The notes beneath the pieces are model-generated. The model made no database searches and had not been told where the DNA came from. It saw only the letters and a program-made list of their open reading frames with translations. A stretch of DNA of 64,000 nt. It comes from Blautia sp. An249. GTDB lineage: Bacteria > Bacillota > Clostridia > Lachnospirales > Lachnospiraceae. The DNA lies in the NCBI RefSeq assembly GCF_002159835.1, contig NZ_NFJL01000004.1:144313-208312 (forward strand), given 5' to 3'. The translations under genes and the position numbers were made by a program. Shown here in pieces: positions 52,577-62,128 of the stretch (position 1 is the stretch's first letter; each line of letters opens with the position of its first letter).

Positions 52577-52627
52577 TTTATAAATATTATTTAATAATAT
52601 AATAAACACAACTCTCTCAGTTGTCAA
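52577..52627 (-). promoter_or_regulatory. Main promoter and ROK-type box of the operon
   Basis: Minus-strand TTGACA (52622-52627), 17-bp spacer, TATTAT (52599-52604). The box at 52577-52600 is an AT-rich pseudo-palindrome over the -10 and start site, the same design as at 49921-49944. Confidence 0.7.
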
Positions 52628-52711
52628 TTCTCATAAATTTACAAATCATTTCTATATTTTTTGTATATATTTACTTTCTGTTTTCCCCGTCGCAGATTGA
52701 AAACACAATCG

Positions 52712-52769
52712 AAGAAACGCCGTTTCATGATATGGATTTGACTCCAGGTATCATAAAACGGCGTTTCTT
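52712..52769. terminator. Long hairpin after the hsp20 genes
   Basis: Arms AAGAAACGCCGTTT (52712-52725) and AAACGGCGTTTCTT (52756-52769), extended inward by ATGATA/TATCAT. On the plus strand it is followed by ATTCTTTTTTT; on the minus strand by TCG. It ends the hsp20 transcript 10 bp past its stop and shields the next operon. Confidence 0.7.
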
Positions 52770-52778
52770 ATTCTTTTT

Positions 52779-53240
52779 TTATCCTTCAATGGATATATAT
52801 TTCTGCTCTTCTGTTTCCTGTTTCTCCTTTTTCGGGAAAGTCAGTTTCAGAATTCCATGCTTAAATTCTGCTTTCACATCCTCCCGGGCGACTCCTTCCC
52901 CTACATAGAAGCTTCTCTGACAGGATCCTGCATACCGTTCCCGGCGGATATACCTTCCCGTCTTCTTTTCTTTCTCTTCCTCGTCCAGACCTTTTGCTGC
53001 ACGGATAGTCAGATAGCCATTTTCCAGAGCCACCTGAACTTCATCCTTCTTAAAGCCCGGCAGATCTATCATCAGTTCATATCCCTGAGCATTTTCCTTA
53101 ATATCTGTCTTCATCAGGTTCTGCGCCCTGTGTCCGTACAGTTTCTTTTCCATTTTTCTCTGATCCCTGTCGTTAAAAAACGGGAACTCGCCAAAGAAAT
53201 CATCAAATAAGTCTTCTCCGAAAATACTGGGTCTTAACAT
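52779..53240 (-). CDS. Hsp20/alpha-crystallin small heat-shock protein (1)
   Basis: ATP-independent holdase chaperone of 153 residues. The alpha-crystallin domain runs from MKTDIKENAQGYELMIDLPGFKKDEV to the GILKLTFPKK motif (G-x-L variant), with the conserved block YIRRERYAGSCQRSFYVGEGV. N-terminal DDFFGEFPFF is the usual oligomerising segment. It is second in an operon with another Hsp20 gene, 43 bp downstream of it, under CIRCE. Confidence 0.93.
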   Translation of the reverse strand: MLRPSIFGEDLFDDFFGEFPFFNDRDQRKMEKKLYGHRAQNLMKTDIKENAQGYELMIDLPGFKKDEVQVALENGYLTIRAAKGLDEEEKEKKTGRYIRRERYAGSCQRSFYVGEGVAREDVKAEFKHGILKLTFPKKEKQETEEQKYISIEG

Positions 53241-53283
53241 AAAACCCGCCTCCTTTATCCAAAATATCCGAACTACTTATTCC

Positions 53284-53703
53284 TTATCCTTCAATTGCAA
53301 TATATTTGTTTTCCTCTACTGCCGGTTTTTCTTCTTTCTTAGGAATCGAAATTTTCAGGGTTCCATCTTCAAATTTAGCTTTAATGTCTTCCTGCGTCAC
53401 CTCATCTCCTACATAAAAACTCCTGCTGCAGCTGCCACAGTAACGTTCCCGACGGATATACTTTCCGCTGCTGTCTTTTTCATCTTTGTTCTGATTTACG
53501 ACGGCGCCGATGGTCAGATAGCCGTCTTTCAGTTCTGCTTTCACATCTTCCTTCTTCACACCGGGCAGATTCATCGTCAGTTCATATCCCGTGTCCGTAT
53601 CTTTAATATCTGTTTTCATGTATTCTGTGGTATTGTGGTTTTCAAACGGAAATCTCCAAAAATCATCCATCATCGTTTCTCCAAAAATGCTGGGCATTAA
53701 CAT
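53284..53703 (-). CDS. Hsp20/alpha-crystallin small heat-shock protein (2)
   Basis: Small chaperone of 139 residues, clearly a paralogue of the next gene: MLMPSIFGE start, YMKTDIKDTDTGYELTMNLPGVKKEDV, YIRRERYCGSCSRSFYVGDEV and GTLKISIPKK. It is closest to the CIRCE-controlled promoter. The pair may form mixed oligomers. Confidence 0.93.
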   Translation of the reverse strand: MLMPSIFGETMMDDFWRFPFENHNTTEYMKTDIKDTDTGYELTMNLPGVKKEDVKAELKDGYLTIGAVVNQNKDEKDSSGKYIRRERYCGSCSRSFYVGDEVTQEDIKAKFEDGTLKISIPKKEEKPAVEENKYIAIEG

Positions 53704-53821
53704 AAGTCATCTCTCCTTTTCCTTCTATCAACTATTTAATTAAGCACTTTTAGAAAATCCAAAGTGTTGAGTTCCCACAAAGGATTTCAAAATCATTTCT
53801 CTCTTCCTTTGTTCTATTTGT

Positions 53822-53864
53822 ACTATAACGCTTGTTGTTAGCACTGTCAACCCTTGAGTGCTAA
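53822..53864 (-). promoter_or_regulatory. CIRCE operator and promoter of the hsp20 operon
   Basis: Inverted repeat TTAGCACT...AGTGCTAA at 53838-53864 with the 9-bp spacing of CIRCE, one base off the perfect 9-bp arms. The minus-strand -35 TTGACA (53845-53850) lies inside it and the -10 TATAGT (53822-53827) follows after 17 bp, so HrcA bound here would block RNA polymerase. Confidence 0.88.
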
Positions 53865-53930
53865 TTCTTTTGTGAAGAATTTGTGAACGTTTATAAATAA
53901 ACCCACCAGAAATTCCCTTCTCTTCCCGAA

Positions 53931-55718
53931 TCATACAGAATATTCCTCCGCCGTTGTATTCTGTATGATTACTGGAAGCCATATGGTTACTTCCGTCCCT
54001 TCTCCTTCCTTTGACATGATGGAAAATCTGCACTTTTCGCCGTAAAGATACTGGATTCTTTCTTTTATATTCCGGATCCCAATATGCTCCCCTCTGATAT
54101 ATCTTCCGGAAGGTTCTTCCAGCTCTTTTCTCTGTTCTTCCGACATTCCGACTCCATTATCTTTTACACAGATCTTCAGATACTCCTGCTCCCGTTTCAC
54201 CCTCACCTTGATACAGCCTCCAATAATTTCCCCCTCCTCATCCTTATTGCATAAAATTCCATGAGACAAAGCATTTTCCACCAGCGGCTGCAGAATATTT
54301 TTAGCAATATACAGGTCTTCATCTTCTTCCTGTACTGAAAATCTTGCCTTAAACGTATCCGCATAACGATAGTTCTGAATAATCAAATACTGTTGCACCA
54401 CGTTTATTTCCTGACGAACCGTATCAAACACATCCTCAATTTCTATGCGAAGACGGTCTTTTAAAATTTCGATCATTGCTTTGTTCACCGCAATCACATC
54501 TTTATTTCTTCCTTTTTGTGCCAGATAAGTAATCGTATTCATGGTATTGTAAATAAAATGGGGATCTACCTGCGAAATGAGAAGGCTGTAGCGCATCTTC
54601 TGTTCGCGTTTTTCCTGGATAATAATTTTATCAATATTATCCTGCAGTTTCCCGGCCATTATATTAAAGCTTTTTCCGACTTCTGCAATCTCATCATTGG
54701 AAACAATCTTAACCCTGGCCTCTAAGTTACCCCTGGCTATTTCATTCATCTGTGCAGACACTTCTGCCAAAGGCCTGGTAAACCTGCGCACAAGAGGAAT
54801 CATCAGCAAAATCACGCCCAATCCGAAAATCCCCACCAGCGATACATCCAGCAAAATCAGCAGCCGGTTATTCTCCAGAATATCTGCTCTTGTCTGCCTG
54901 CATACGATCCTCCAGTTTCCGTAGGTAGAGCTTCGCATAGTTATGATCGCATCCTTCTCCTGGTACCAGCCTTCATAATACGTATCTCCATAGGTAATCT
55001 GTTCCAACGCCTCTGTCATATCTATTTCCGAATGGTCTACGCTGGGAGGAACCGGAGTCCCGTCCTGATTCAGAAGCAGATAATCTTTGCTGTAATCTTT
55101 CATATCTTCAGCAATATATATGATCTGATCAAAAGAAGTAAGAACGGTCACATTTCCGGACATGGAGCCCGCCTTATAAGGTTTGGTATATCCGTAGACC
55201 ATGTTAAATTCGTTGCCGAATACGGTCTGCGAATCCCGCTTATAATAAAAAGGATTCAGGAAACCTGCTGTCTTCTGCCCGTTACTTCTTACTTTTCTGT
55301 TGACCTGCTCAATCATGCCCGAGGAAAACCCTACCGTGGTAAAATCCTCCTCGGTTTCTCCCTCTTCCAAATGGATGCAGATTCCCAGGACAGAATAGGA
55401 GCGTATCTGATCATCAATACCAATAGAGGAAAGATAAAGCCTGATTTTAGCCCCATAGCTTTCAGAGGGATGATCCATATAATCCCCAATCAGTTCCTTG
55501 AGCTCTTCATCATAGGCCACCACATCGGTAAAACGCTTTAACTCCGCAAATTCCTGTTCCATCCTGGTCATGATCTGTTCATTCAGATTCATGGCGTTGT
55601 CCCTGTCTGTACGGCTGACTGCCAGATATACAATATGGGAAATTAACAGATTTAAAATAATAAATATAATTAAAAACACAAGAATCTGGGATATAACCAG
55701 TTTCGTTCTAAGTTTCAT
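53931..55718 (-). CDS. YesM-type sensor histidine kinase
   Basis: Membrane sensor of 595 residues from the ATG at 55718: helix 1 (9-30), extracellular dCache-like sensor (about 35-285), helix 2 (286-308), HAMP (311-365), the His_kinase domain with phospho-His387 in SQVDPHFIYNTMNTITYL, and the ATPase with NILQPLVENALSHGI and DNGVGMSEEQ. This family pairs with AraC-type response regulators and senses sugars, often with a binding protein. It overlaps the regulator gene by 11 bp and ends the arabinose-type operon. Longer frames upstream run into the regulator gene. Confidence 0.93.
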   Translation of the reverse strand: MKLRTKLVISQILVFLIIFIILNLLISHIVYLAVSRTDRDNAMNLNEQIMTRMEQEFAELKRFTDVVAYDEELKELIGDYMDHPSESYGAKIRLYLSSIGIDDQIRSYSVLGICIHLEEGETEEDFTTVGFSSGMIEQVNRKVRSNGQKTAGFLNPFYYKRDSQTVFGNEFNMVYGYTKPYKAGSMSGNVTVLTSFDQIIYIAEDMKDYSKDYLLLNQDGTPVPPSVDHSEIDMTEALEQITYGDTYYEGWYQEKDAIITMRSSTYGNWRIVCRQTRADILENNRLLILLDVSLVGIFGLGVILLMIPLVRRFTRPLAEVSAQMNEIARGNLEARVKIVSNDEIAEVGKSFNIMAGKLQDNIDKIIIQEKREQKMRYSLLISQVDPHFIYNTMNTITYLAQKGRNKDVIAVNKAMIEILKDRLRIEIEDVFDTVRQEINVVQQYLIIQNYRYADTFKARFSVQEEDEDLYIAKNILQPLVENALSHGILCNKDEEGEIIGGCIKVRVKREQEYLKICVKDNGVGMSEEQRKELEEPSGRYIRGEHIGIRNIKERIQYLYGEKCRFSIMSKEGEGTEVTIWLPVIIQNTTAEEYSV

Positions 55719-57309
55719 TTTTCTTTTTCCTTCGGTATTGGTTGGGAGTAATCCCCACGTATTCTTTAAAAATTTTGCTGAAATACTGACTGGAAGTAAA
55801 TCCGGTTTTTTCCGAAACTTCATAGACCATATATTCTTTCTCATCGAACATTTTCTTCGCCCAGGCAATGCGTACCTGATTAATATAATCATTTACGCTT
55901 ACTCCAACCTCGCTTTTAAATTTGGTAGAAAGCCAGGGAGCAGAAAGATTTACAGCCTTTGCCACCTTGGCAGAAGTCAGATCCACATCCCCATAATTTT
56001 CCCTGATGTACCGGATGGCCTCCTCTGTCACCTGAGAGTAAGCGTTTCGTTTATTTCCCTTAAGGATAAACCAAATCTCCTCCATCTTATCAGTAAGAAA
56101 TTTTATGAGTTCCTCTGCATCACTGAAATCATAAGAGGAGCTGTTTTCAATAACAGTAAACTTTCTTCCGCTTTTCTTATCTGCCAGAGTCCCTTCCAGA
56201 TAATGAAATGCTTCAAAGAAATTTTTCACATACCAGAAATAAGTAAACGAATCTTCTTTTTCCCTGGCCGTTTCCGCAATATCCAGACACTCCTCTATCC
56301 TGGTTTTCTCTTTGTGCTTCATCATAAAATACAGTTCGTCAGCCGTTACAGAAGGAGTCTTCTCTTCCTTTTCCAAAGCCGGGTATGAGGATGGAAACTC
56401 TGTCACTCCCGTTCGCTGTTTCAAATAGCTTTCGGAAATACAATGCTTATTTTCCCGGTAGAAATTTCCGAACTGACGTATAGATCTTTTCTGTTTATCA
56501 TAACAGGCGTCAAAACTGGACTTCGTTTCTCTGTTCATCTTCTCATATAATTCCGTGGTAAACCTCTTCAGCTTCTCCTGTTCCTGCCAGTCTTCCGCAC
56601 CTTTTTCCACAAATTCCAAAACAGCGATATATTCCCGTTCGTTCAGACTAAAATCAGAAATAACCTTTACCTTTAATTCCTCTCCTGTTTTCTGGCAGAT
56701 ATTCTTAAATTCCAGCTCGTAAGATTCTTCCCCACCTTTGTCCGAAGGCAGATACTTATCTAAAAATCTGGGTTTTGTCCGCCGAAGGAGAATTACGTAA
56801 TAATATTTTTTCCGAATCCGAATGTAATCATCCTCATCCAGCATCTCCCGGTAACTCTCCTCCCTGACATTCTTCTTTTTGAAAATTTCTTCCAGAATCA
56901 TACTGATGGTATACTTTCTTTTGGCATTTTCTTTATCAATCTTCTCTTTCAGATTCAGCAGCTTTTTTAAGAAACTTTCTTCTTCCAGATCGCTTTTCAG
57001 AAGATAGTCGTCGATGTCCAGCCGGATCGCCTGCTTGATATAGGAAAAATTCTTATAGGCTGATAAAAACAGGATGTGGGTTTCCTTTCCATATTCCCGG
57101 ATGGCCGATACTAATTCCAGCCCGTTCATCCCCGGCATTTTTACATCAGAAATTACCAGCTGAGGCTTGTATTTTTTATATAAGGCCAGAGCTTTTCCGG
57201 AGTCAAGGGCTGCTCCGATTACTTCAAAGCCGTAGTATTCCCAGTCAATCATTTTTTCCAGATATTCCAGTGCCAGTCTCTCATCGTCTACCAATAAAAC
57301 CTTAATCAT
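55708..57309 (-). CDS. YesN-type AraC-family response regulator
   Basis: Response regulator of 533 residues: receiver with acidic Asp8-Asp9 and phospho-Asp55 (VISDVKMPGMNG), a middle region of about 300 residues, and two AraC helix-turn-helix motifs at the end (DVDLTSAKVAKAVNLSAPWLSTKFKSEVG and MVYEVSEKTGFTSSQYFSKIFKEYVGITPNQYR). It probably activates the GH51-ABC operon, perhaps through the repeats near 63738-63783. Confidence 0.93.
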   Translation of the reverse strand: MIKVLLVDDERLALEYLEKMIDWEYYGFEVIGAALDSGKALALYKKYKPQLVISDVKMPGMNGLELVSAIREYGKETHILFLSAYKNFSYIKQAIRLDIDDYLLKSDLEEESFLKKLLNLKEKIDKENAKRKYTISMILEEIFKKKNVREESYREMLDEDDYIRIRKKYYYVILLRRTKPRFLDKYLPSDKGGEESYELEFKNICQKTGEELKVKVISDFSLNEREYIAVLEFVEKGAEDWQEQEKLKRFTTELYEKMNRETKSSFDACYDKQKRSIRQFGNFYRENKHCISESYLKQRTGVTEFPSSYPALEKEEKTPSVTADELYFMMKHKEKTRIEECLDIAETAREKEDSFTYFWYVKNFFEAFHYLEGTLADKKSGRKFTVIENSSSYDFSDAEELIKFLTDKMEEIWFILKGNKRNAYSQVTEEAIRYIRENYGDVDLTSAKVAKAVNLSAPWLSTKFKSEVGVSVNDYINQVRIAWAKKMFDEKEYMVYEVSEKTGFTSSQYFSKIFKEYVGITPNQYRRKKKNET

Positions 57310-57398
57310 ATCTGTACGCCCCTATCCGCTTTACGAAAAACAGCGCCCAAAGAACCGGAAGATCCTGCCCCCTTATTCTTTCGACGCCATTTTCTTAT

Positions 57399-58376
57399 TT
57401 ACAATTCTGCCTTTAATAATTCTTTTTTCTGTTTCCTGTTGCTTAGGAAGTCCATTACTCGCTGATTATTATAGGTAAATATCATAATGATAAGAAGAAA
57501 GATTCCCGAAGCCGTATCCTGCAAAGATGCTGAGATTCCCAGACTTAACAACCCTGTAGTCAGCATATTTAAAATGAAATTCCCCACAAAAATGCCTATC
57601 AGCAAGTTGCAGTACTGCTGCAGCGCCAATCCCACATAAATTCCCAGCATACAGTTAAAAATAATATTTGTGCTGGACATATACATAGGCGTATCTATGG
57701 ATCCCTGGATGGAAATCTTCAACAGCGCCGCCGTTCCCAAAAATACAGAGGAGACTGCGTAACACCAGAAAGCCGTCTTTTTCGTACTGACACCTGCATT
57801 CTTTGCAATCTGCTGTGAGCTTGCACAGGCTCTTACATGATAGCCAAATTTCGTATAATTAAATATAATATAAAACAACGCAAACATAATTGCAAATATA
57901 ATCAGACAATAGGGAAATCTTCCCAGAGTTGTAATTTCTCCGCTGATGGCTGTTACCCAGGATATACTGGCAAGGTTTGAAAGAGTCTCATAAATCATGC
58001 AGACACCCAGGGCAGTTACAATAGCCGGAACTCTTAAAAGCATATACAGAACGCCGGACAGGGTTCCCAGAACTATACCTGCGCCTATCACGATAAATGC
58101 AAACGGAACCAGGCCGATTCCATACAGGTACACCATTTTTGCTCCCAGCATAGCAGACAGCATTACCACTGCGCCTGCACTTAAGTCCATCCGGTTGCAC
58201 AGCATGTTACAGCACATCGCATAAGAAATCAATGTTGGGGCCAGAGTCTGTTTCAGGTTCATAATCAGGCTGGCCGGTTTCCCGAAGCTGCCTCTGGAGC
58301 ACACAAAAAACAACAGGTATACAAAGACGGGCAGAATCAGTACTTTTATTACATTTTTTATATTCACAGATTTCAT
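57399..58376 (-). CDS. Monosaccharide ABC transporter permease 2 (RbsC type)
   Basis: CUT2 permease of 325 residues with about nine hydrophobic segments; NRMDLSAGAVVMLSAMLGAK replaces the usual GGIDLSVG loop, and YTKFGYHVRACASSQQIAKNAGVSTK matches the cytoplasmic loop. Importers with two different permease genes suggest a heteromeric channel, as in the YtfQRT-YjfF galactofuranose/arabinofuranose system. It follows the binding-protein gene by 32 bp. Confidence 0.9.
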   Translation of the reverse strand: MKSVNIKNVIKVLILPVFVYLLFFVCSRGSFGKPASLIMNLKQTLAPTLISYAMCCNMLCNRMDLSAGAVVMLSAMLGAKMVYLYGIGLVPFAFIVIGAGIVLGTLSGVLYMLLRVPAIVTALGVCMIYETLSNLASISWVTAISGEITTLGRFPYCLIIFAIMFALFYIIFNYTKFGYHVRACASSQQIAKNAGVSTKKTAFWCYAVSSVFLGTAALLKISIQGSIDTPMYMSSTNIIFNCMLGIYVGLALQQYCNLLIGIFVGNFILNMLTTGLLSLGISASLQDTASGIFLLIIMIFTYNNQRVMDFLSNRKQKKELLKAEL

Positions 58377-58408
58377 ACACTACTCGCTCCCCTTTCCTGA
58401 CCGGGACT

Positions 58409-59611
58409 TTAATTTCCATGCCTTTCTATGGTATCTTCAATGCTGTAGGAAGCACCCATCTCCAGCAAATCCTCAGAAGTCACACTGCTGTTTTTAGATT
58501 TTATCAGTTTGTCCACTTCTTCTGTTGTCCAGGCATATACGCCGTCATCATGAAGATACTCCATATAATCGGCAAATTCTTCACCGGATTTGCATATAAT
58601 AAAGTTTACAGGAACTTCCACTTTATCCAGCGGGTCTCCTTCCAGCGCATTATAAAGCAATACGAATGGAAATACTAAATCTGCGTACTGGCCGCCGATG
58701 GCGCATACCGTTTCGCCGTCGTCGAAGCTCTGCTGACAGTTTTCAGAGAAATCACAGAAGGCGATTTTCACCTGTCCTTCTCTGCCTGCTGATTTAATGG
58801 GTTCCGAACAGTACTCAATTCCAAGAAGGGTAATGGCAATGCCGTCGATGCTGTCGTCGGATGCCAGGAAGTCTTCCACTGCTTTTGTAAATTCCAGTCC
58901 TCTGTATTCTCCGGCTTTTGTCACTTCCGGATGATCTTCAAAGGCTTTCATCATACCTTCCCACCGTCTGTCATGACAGGTGATTCCCGGTTCATAGCCG
59001 ATGGCTGCAATATTGGTGCATCCTGCGTCGATTAAGCTTGTAATAATCTCATATCCTGCATCGTAGTCAGATTCATAAGAGCCTCCTACGAAGTAGTCGC
59101 TTTCGTATACCTGCTCCTTAATGCTTTCGTCAATCTGAGACCAGCCCACCGCTAAATATACCTGGTTTTCTTCGCAGATTTTCAGGCCCTGCAGAACTGC
59201 CGTACCGGAAAAGTTGGTGGTAATAATGCCGTCCACGCCCTGGGCGCACAGATTTTCAATGGCAGACAGATAAGTCTCATCTGCAAAGTTTTCGATGATG
59301 TAATAGTCAAACTTTACACCATATTCTTTACCCAGATAGTCTGAATAAGCTTTATATTTTGCACAGAGAAAGTCTGTGGTCGTATGGATAACAACGCCGA
59401 TATTATATTTTCCATTTTCATCTCCACTGGTTTCTCCGGCTCCCTGCTCATCTCCCCAGACTTCTGTATCTTTCGTTTCTTCTGCTGATGCAGACTCTTG
59501 AGCACCTGACTCTGAGCCCGTCTCTGAACTGCCAGATCCGCTGCAGGCGGCAAGGGAAAACACCATGACTGCACTTAACATAACTGCCAGTATTTTTCTT
59601 ATTTTTTTCAT
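58409..59611 (-). CDS. Sugar-binding lipoprotein of the GH51 operon
   Basis: Solute receptor of 400 residues: signal peptide MKKIRKILAVMLSAVMVFS, lipobox LAACSGSG, a long acidic linker, then a type I binding fold (NIGVVIHTTTDFLCAKYKAYSDYLGKEYG, GVDGIITTNFSGTAVLQGLK). It is placed between two permease genes. The likely ligand is arabinose or an arabinose-containing product of the GH51 enzyme, by context. Confidence 0.9.
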   Translation of the reverse strand: MKKIRKILAVMLSAVMVFSLAACSGSGSSETGSESGAQESASAEETKDTEVWGDEQGAGETSGDENGKYNIGVVIHTTTDFLCAKYKAYSDYLGKEYGVKFDYYIIENFADETYLSAIENLCAQGVDGIITTNFSGTAVLQGLKICEENQVYLAVGWSQIDESIKEQVYESDYFVGGSYESDYDAGYEIITSLIDAGCTNIAAIGYEPGITCHDRRWEGMMKAFEDHPEVTKAGEYRGLEFTKAVEDFLASDDSIDGIAITLLGIEYCSEPIKSAGREGQVKIAFCDFSENCQQSFDDGETVCAIGGQYADLVFPFVLLYNALEGDPLDKVEVPVNFIICKSGEEFADYMEYLHDDGVYAWTTEEVDKLIKSKNSSVTSEDLLEMGASYSIEDTIERHGN

Positions 59612-59626
59612 CTTTTTTCCTCCATT

Positions 59627-60592
59627 TTATTCTAAAACTCCATCTTTATTTTTCACATAGGTCAGGAATACCAGCAGCAACAAAACAAGCCCCTGAATTC
59701 CTTCTACTACCCGTTCATTCACTCCTAAGATTATCAGTCCGTTACGAAGAAGTATAACGGAAAATCCGCCGATTAAAGCCCCATACATCTTCACCTGCGA
59801 CCCACCGGAAAGAGGGACGCCGCCCAGAACCAACGCGGTGATTACATTCATTTCCAGGCCCTGTCCCGTGGAAGTACTGACGCTTCCTGCTCTTGCCATC
59901 AGAATGAATCCTGCAATGCCTACGGTGATTCCGCTGATGGTATAAGCAAGCATCCTCATGGCATTTACGTTCACGCCTGCCTGTTTCGCCGCAAGCGGAT
60001 TTCCTCCGATTGCCTTGTTCTGTTTTCCAATTGGGCTTTTTTCAAACAGAAGATAGCAGACTGCAAATACAGCTATCAGTGCAAACAGTTTCAAAGTCTG
60101 GTTGTCGTATTCATATAAATAAACAGGAATGCTGTATTTCTGGGCAGCGCATACAGTATTTAGGATTCCCCGGCACATATACATAATGCAAAGAGATGTA
60201 ATAAACGGGGACACCTTTAAATACACAGAGACAAATCCATTTAATAAGAACCACACCAGAGCTGCTCCGATACCGGACAGAAATACCACCAGCACCGGCA
60301 CCCCTGTATTGGCCACTAAAATAGAAATAAGAACACTGAAGCCGATAACACCTCCATAGGAAAGGTCCATGCCCCCGTGTGCATATACAAAAACAGCACC
60401 AAAGGCCATAATAGCAACGTAAACGGTCTGGTTTAAAATGCTGTTTATGTTTCCTCTGGTCAGCAGCCTGCCGTCACTGCATATTTGAAAAATAATTACC
60501 ATCAGCACAATCCCGAGGAAAGGGACGAATTTCCGAAGGGTTTCCGTAAGATTCACCGGATTTCTTCCTGTTTTTTCTGCCTTTGTTTCCAA
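59627..60592 (-). CDS. Monosaccharide ABC transporter permease 1 (RbsC type)
   Basis: CUT2 permease of 321 residues with YAHGGMDLSYGGVIGFSVLI, KSPIGKQNKAIGGNPLAAKQAGVNV and VITALVLGGVPLSGGSQVKMYGALIGG, all standard landmarks. It lies 14 bp after the ATPase gene. Confidence 0.92.
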   Translation of the reverse strand: METKAEKTGRNPVNLTETLRKFVPFLGIVLMVIIFQICSDGRLLTRGNINSILNQTVYVAIMAFGAVFVYAHGGMDLSYGGVIGFSVLISILVANTGVPVLVVFLSGIGAALVWFLLNGFVSVYLKVSPFITSLCIMYMCRGILNTVCAAQKYSIPVYLYEYDNQTLKLFALIAVFAVCYLLFEKSPIGKQNKAIGGNPLAAKQAGVNVNAMRMLAYTISGITVGIAGFILMARAGSVSTSTGQGLEMNVITALVLGGVPLSGGSQVKMYGALIGGFSVILLRNGLIILGVNERVVEGIQGLVLLLLVFLTYVKNKDGVLE

Positions 60593-60606
60593 ACTCTTTC
60601 CCTCCC

Positions 60607-62106
60607 TTATACCATTTCTCTGATTAATTCCGCTTCACTAAGCGTCTCCGATCTTGGAAATGTGTTTTGAATTCTGCCGTCCTTCATAATCAGAATTCTG
60701 TCGCTCATACCGATTAATTCCGGAAGTTCTTCGGAAATCATCAGAATGGATTTTCCTTCTTTTTTCAGGCGATACATAAGCTGGTACATAAATGCCTTTA
60801 CCCCTATGTCGATTCCCCTGGTGGGACAGTCCAGAATAAAAATTTCCGTCTCATTTCCCAGCCATTTACCAAATACCACTTTCTGCTTGTTTCCACCACT
60901 CAGATCCCCTACCGGTTGTTGGATTTGTCGGCATTTAACACTCATATTTTTTACCTGTCTCTCTGTGAATTCCATCTCCTTTTTCTTCATAATCAGTCCT
61001 GCTTTCTGCAGCATAGGCAGGGAGGGGAGAACTGTATTTTCCAATATGCTGGCAGATAAAATCAAAGCTTCCTGATCCCGGTTTTTAGACACATAGCCGA
61101 TTTTATGACCAATGGCCTGTTTTTCCGTTCGGATGACAGTTCCATCCCCCAGGCAGACCTCTCCATACAGGAGATCCTGTGCGCCAAACAGCGCCTTTCC
61201 AAGTTCATGCATTCCGCAGTCTGTCAGCCCTCCGATACCCAGAATCTCTCCTTTGTGCAGCTTCAGAGAGACCCCTTTCAGTCCGTTTCGGGTATGAATA
61301 TTTCTGGCTGATAAAACCACTTCCTTCTGGCAGCTCCCGTCATAGTCGCTGCGGTAATAATCCCCGGTAAGCTTTCTGCCTACCATCAATTCTTTAATTT
61401 TATCTTCCCCGAACTCTTCTTTATCCAGCTCTGCGATGAAAGCGCCGTCTCTCAGCACAATCATTTTTGTACAGATTTCCATTAATTCTTCCAGATCATG
61501 AGAGATAAATAAAACGGTTTTTCCTTCTTTTTTGAAACTGCGAATCGTTTTGTAAATGATGTCTCTTCCATGCTGAGACAAGGCGGTAGTCGTCTCATCT
61601 ACGATGAATATCCGCGGGTTAGTATATAAGGCCCTTACCACCTCGATCAGTTTTCTCTCTTCAAAACTGTACCTGGTTATGGGATCTTCCGGCCTTACAT
61701 CCTCGATTCCGGAATATTCCAGAATCTTTTCCGCCTCCTGGTACATTTTCCTGCGGTTAATCACTCCATGACCGGCAAATAGCTGTTCTTTTCCCAGGAA
61801 AATATTATCTGCGACGCGAATGCCCGTAAGGGTTCCCATCTCCTGTGCAATCATACTGATTCCGTGTTGCTGGGCGTCCATGGGGCTTACCGGTTTATAA
61901 GGCTTTCCCTCCAGTTCCAGCTCCCCGGATGTAGCCGGATAAATTCCGGAAATAATCGAAGAGAGTGTGGATTTTCCGGAACCGTTTTCTCCAATCAGGC
62001 CGATAATTTCTCCTCGTTTTACCTCTATAGAAACATCTTTCAGCGCATGAGTCTGTCCAAAATCCTTGGACACATTTTTCACCTTTAAGATAACTTCTGA
62101 ACTCAT
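60607..62106 (-). CDS. Monosaccharide ABC transporter ATPase (RbsA/AraG type)
   Basis: Tandem ABC ATPase of 499 residues: LIGENGSGKSTLSSIISGIYP and YSFEERKLIEVVRALYTNPRIFIVDETTTAL in the first half; IGGLTDCGMHELGKALFG, DLSGGNKQKVVFGKWLG and FILDCPTRGID in the second. In the second Walker B the usual LDEPT is LDCPT (Glu replaced by Cys), so the second ATP site is probably less active. Start at 62106 follows GGAGG; the frame's upstream GTG is not needed. Confidence 0.92.
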   Translation of the reverse strand: MSSEVILKVKNVSKDFGQTHALKDVSIEVKRGEIIGLIGENGSGKSTLSSIISGIYPATSGELELEGKPYKPVSPMDAQQHGISMIAQEMGTLTGIRVADNIFLGKEQLFAGHGVINRRKMYQEAEKILEYSGIEDVRPEDPITRYSFEERKLIEVVRALYTNPRIFIVDETTTALSQHGRDIIYKTIRSFKKEGKTVLFISHDLEELMEICTKMIVLRDGAFIAELDKEEFGEDKIKELMVGRKLTGDYYRSDYDGSCQKEVVLSARNIHTRNGLKGVSLKLHKGEILGIGGLTDCGMHELGKALFGAQDLLYGEVCLGDGTVIRTEKQAIGHKIGYVSKNRDQEALILSASILENTVLPSLPMLQKAGLIMKKKEMEFTERQVKNMSVKCRQIQQPVGDLSGGNKQKVVFGKWLGNETEIFILDCPTRGIDIGVKAFMYQLMYRLKKEGKSILMISEELPELIGMSDRILIMKDGRIQNTFPRSETLSEAELIREMV

Positions 62107-62128
62107 TTTTACCTCCGTCACAACACCG

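Noticed and set aside
52712..52769. Long hairpin as a mobile repeat element
   Set aside because: It directly follows the hsp20 operon, has T-rich flanks and no second copy was seen in the window, so a terminator is the simpler reading.
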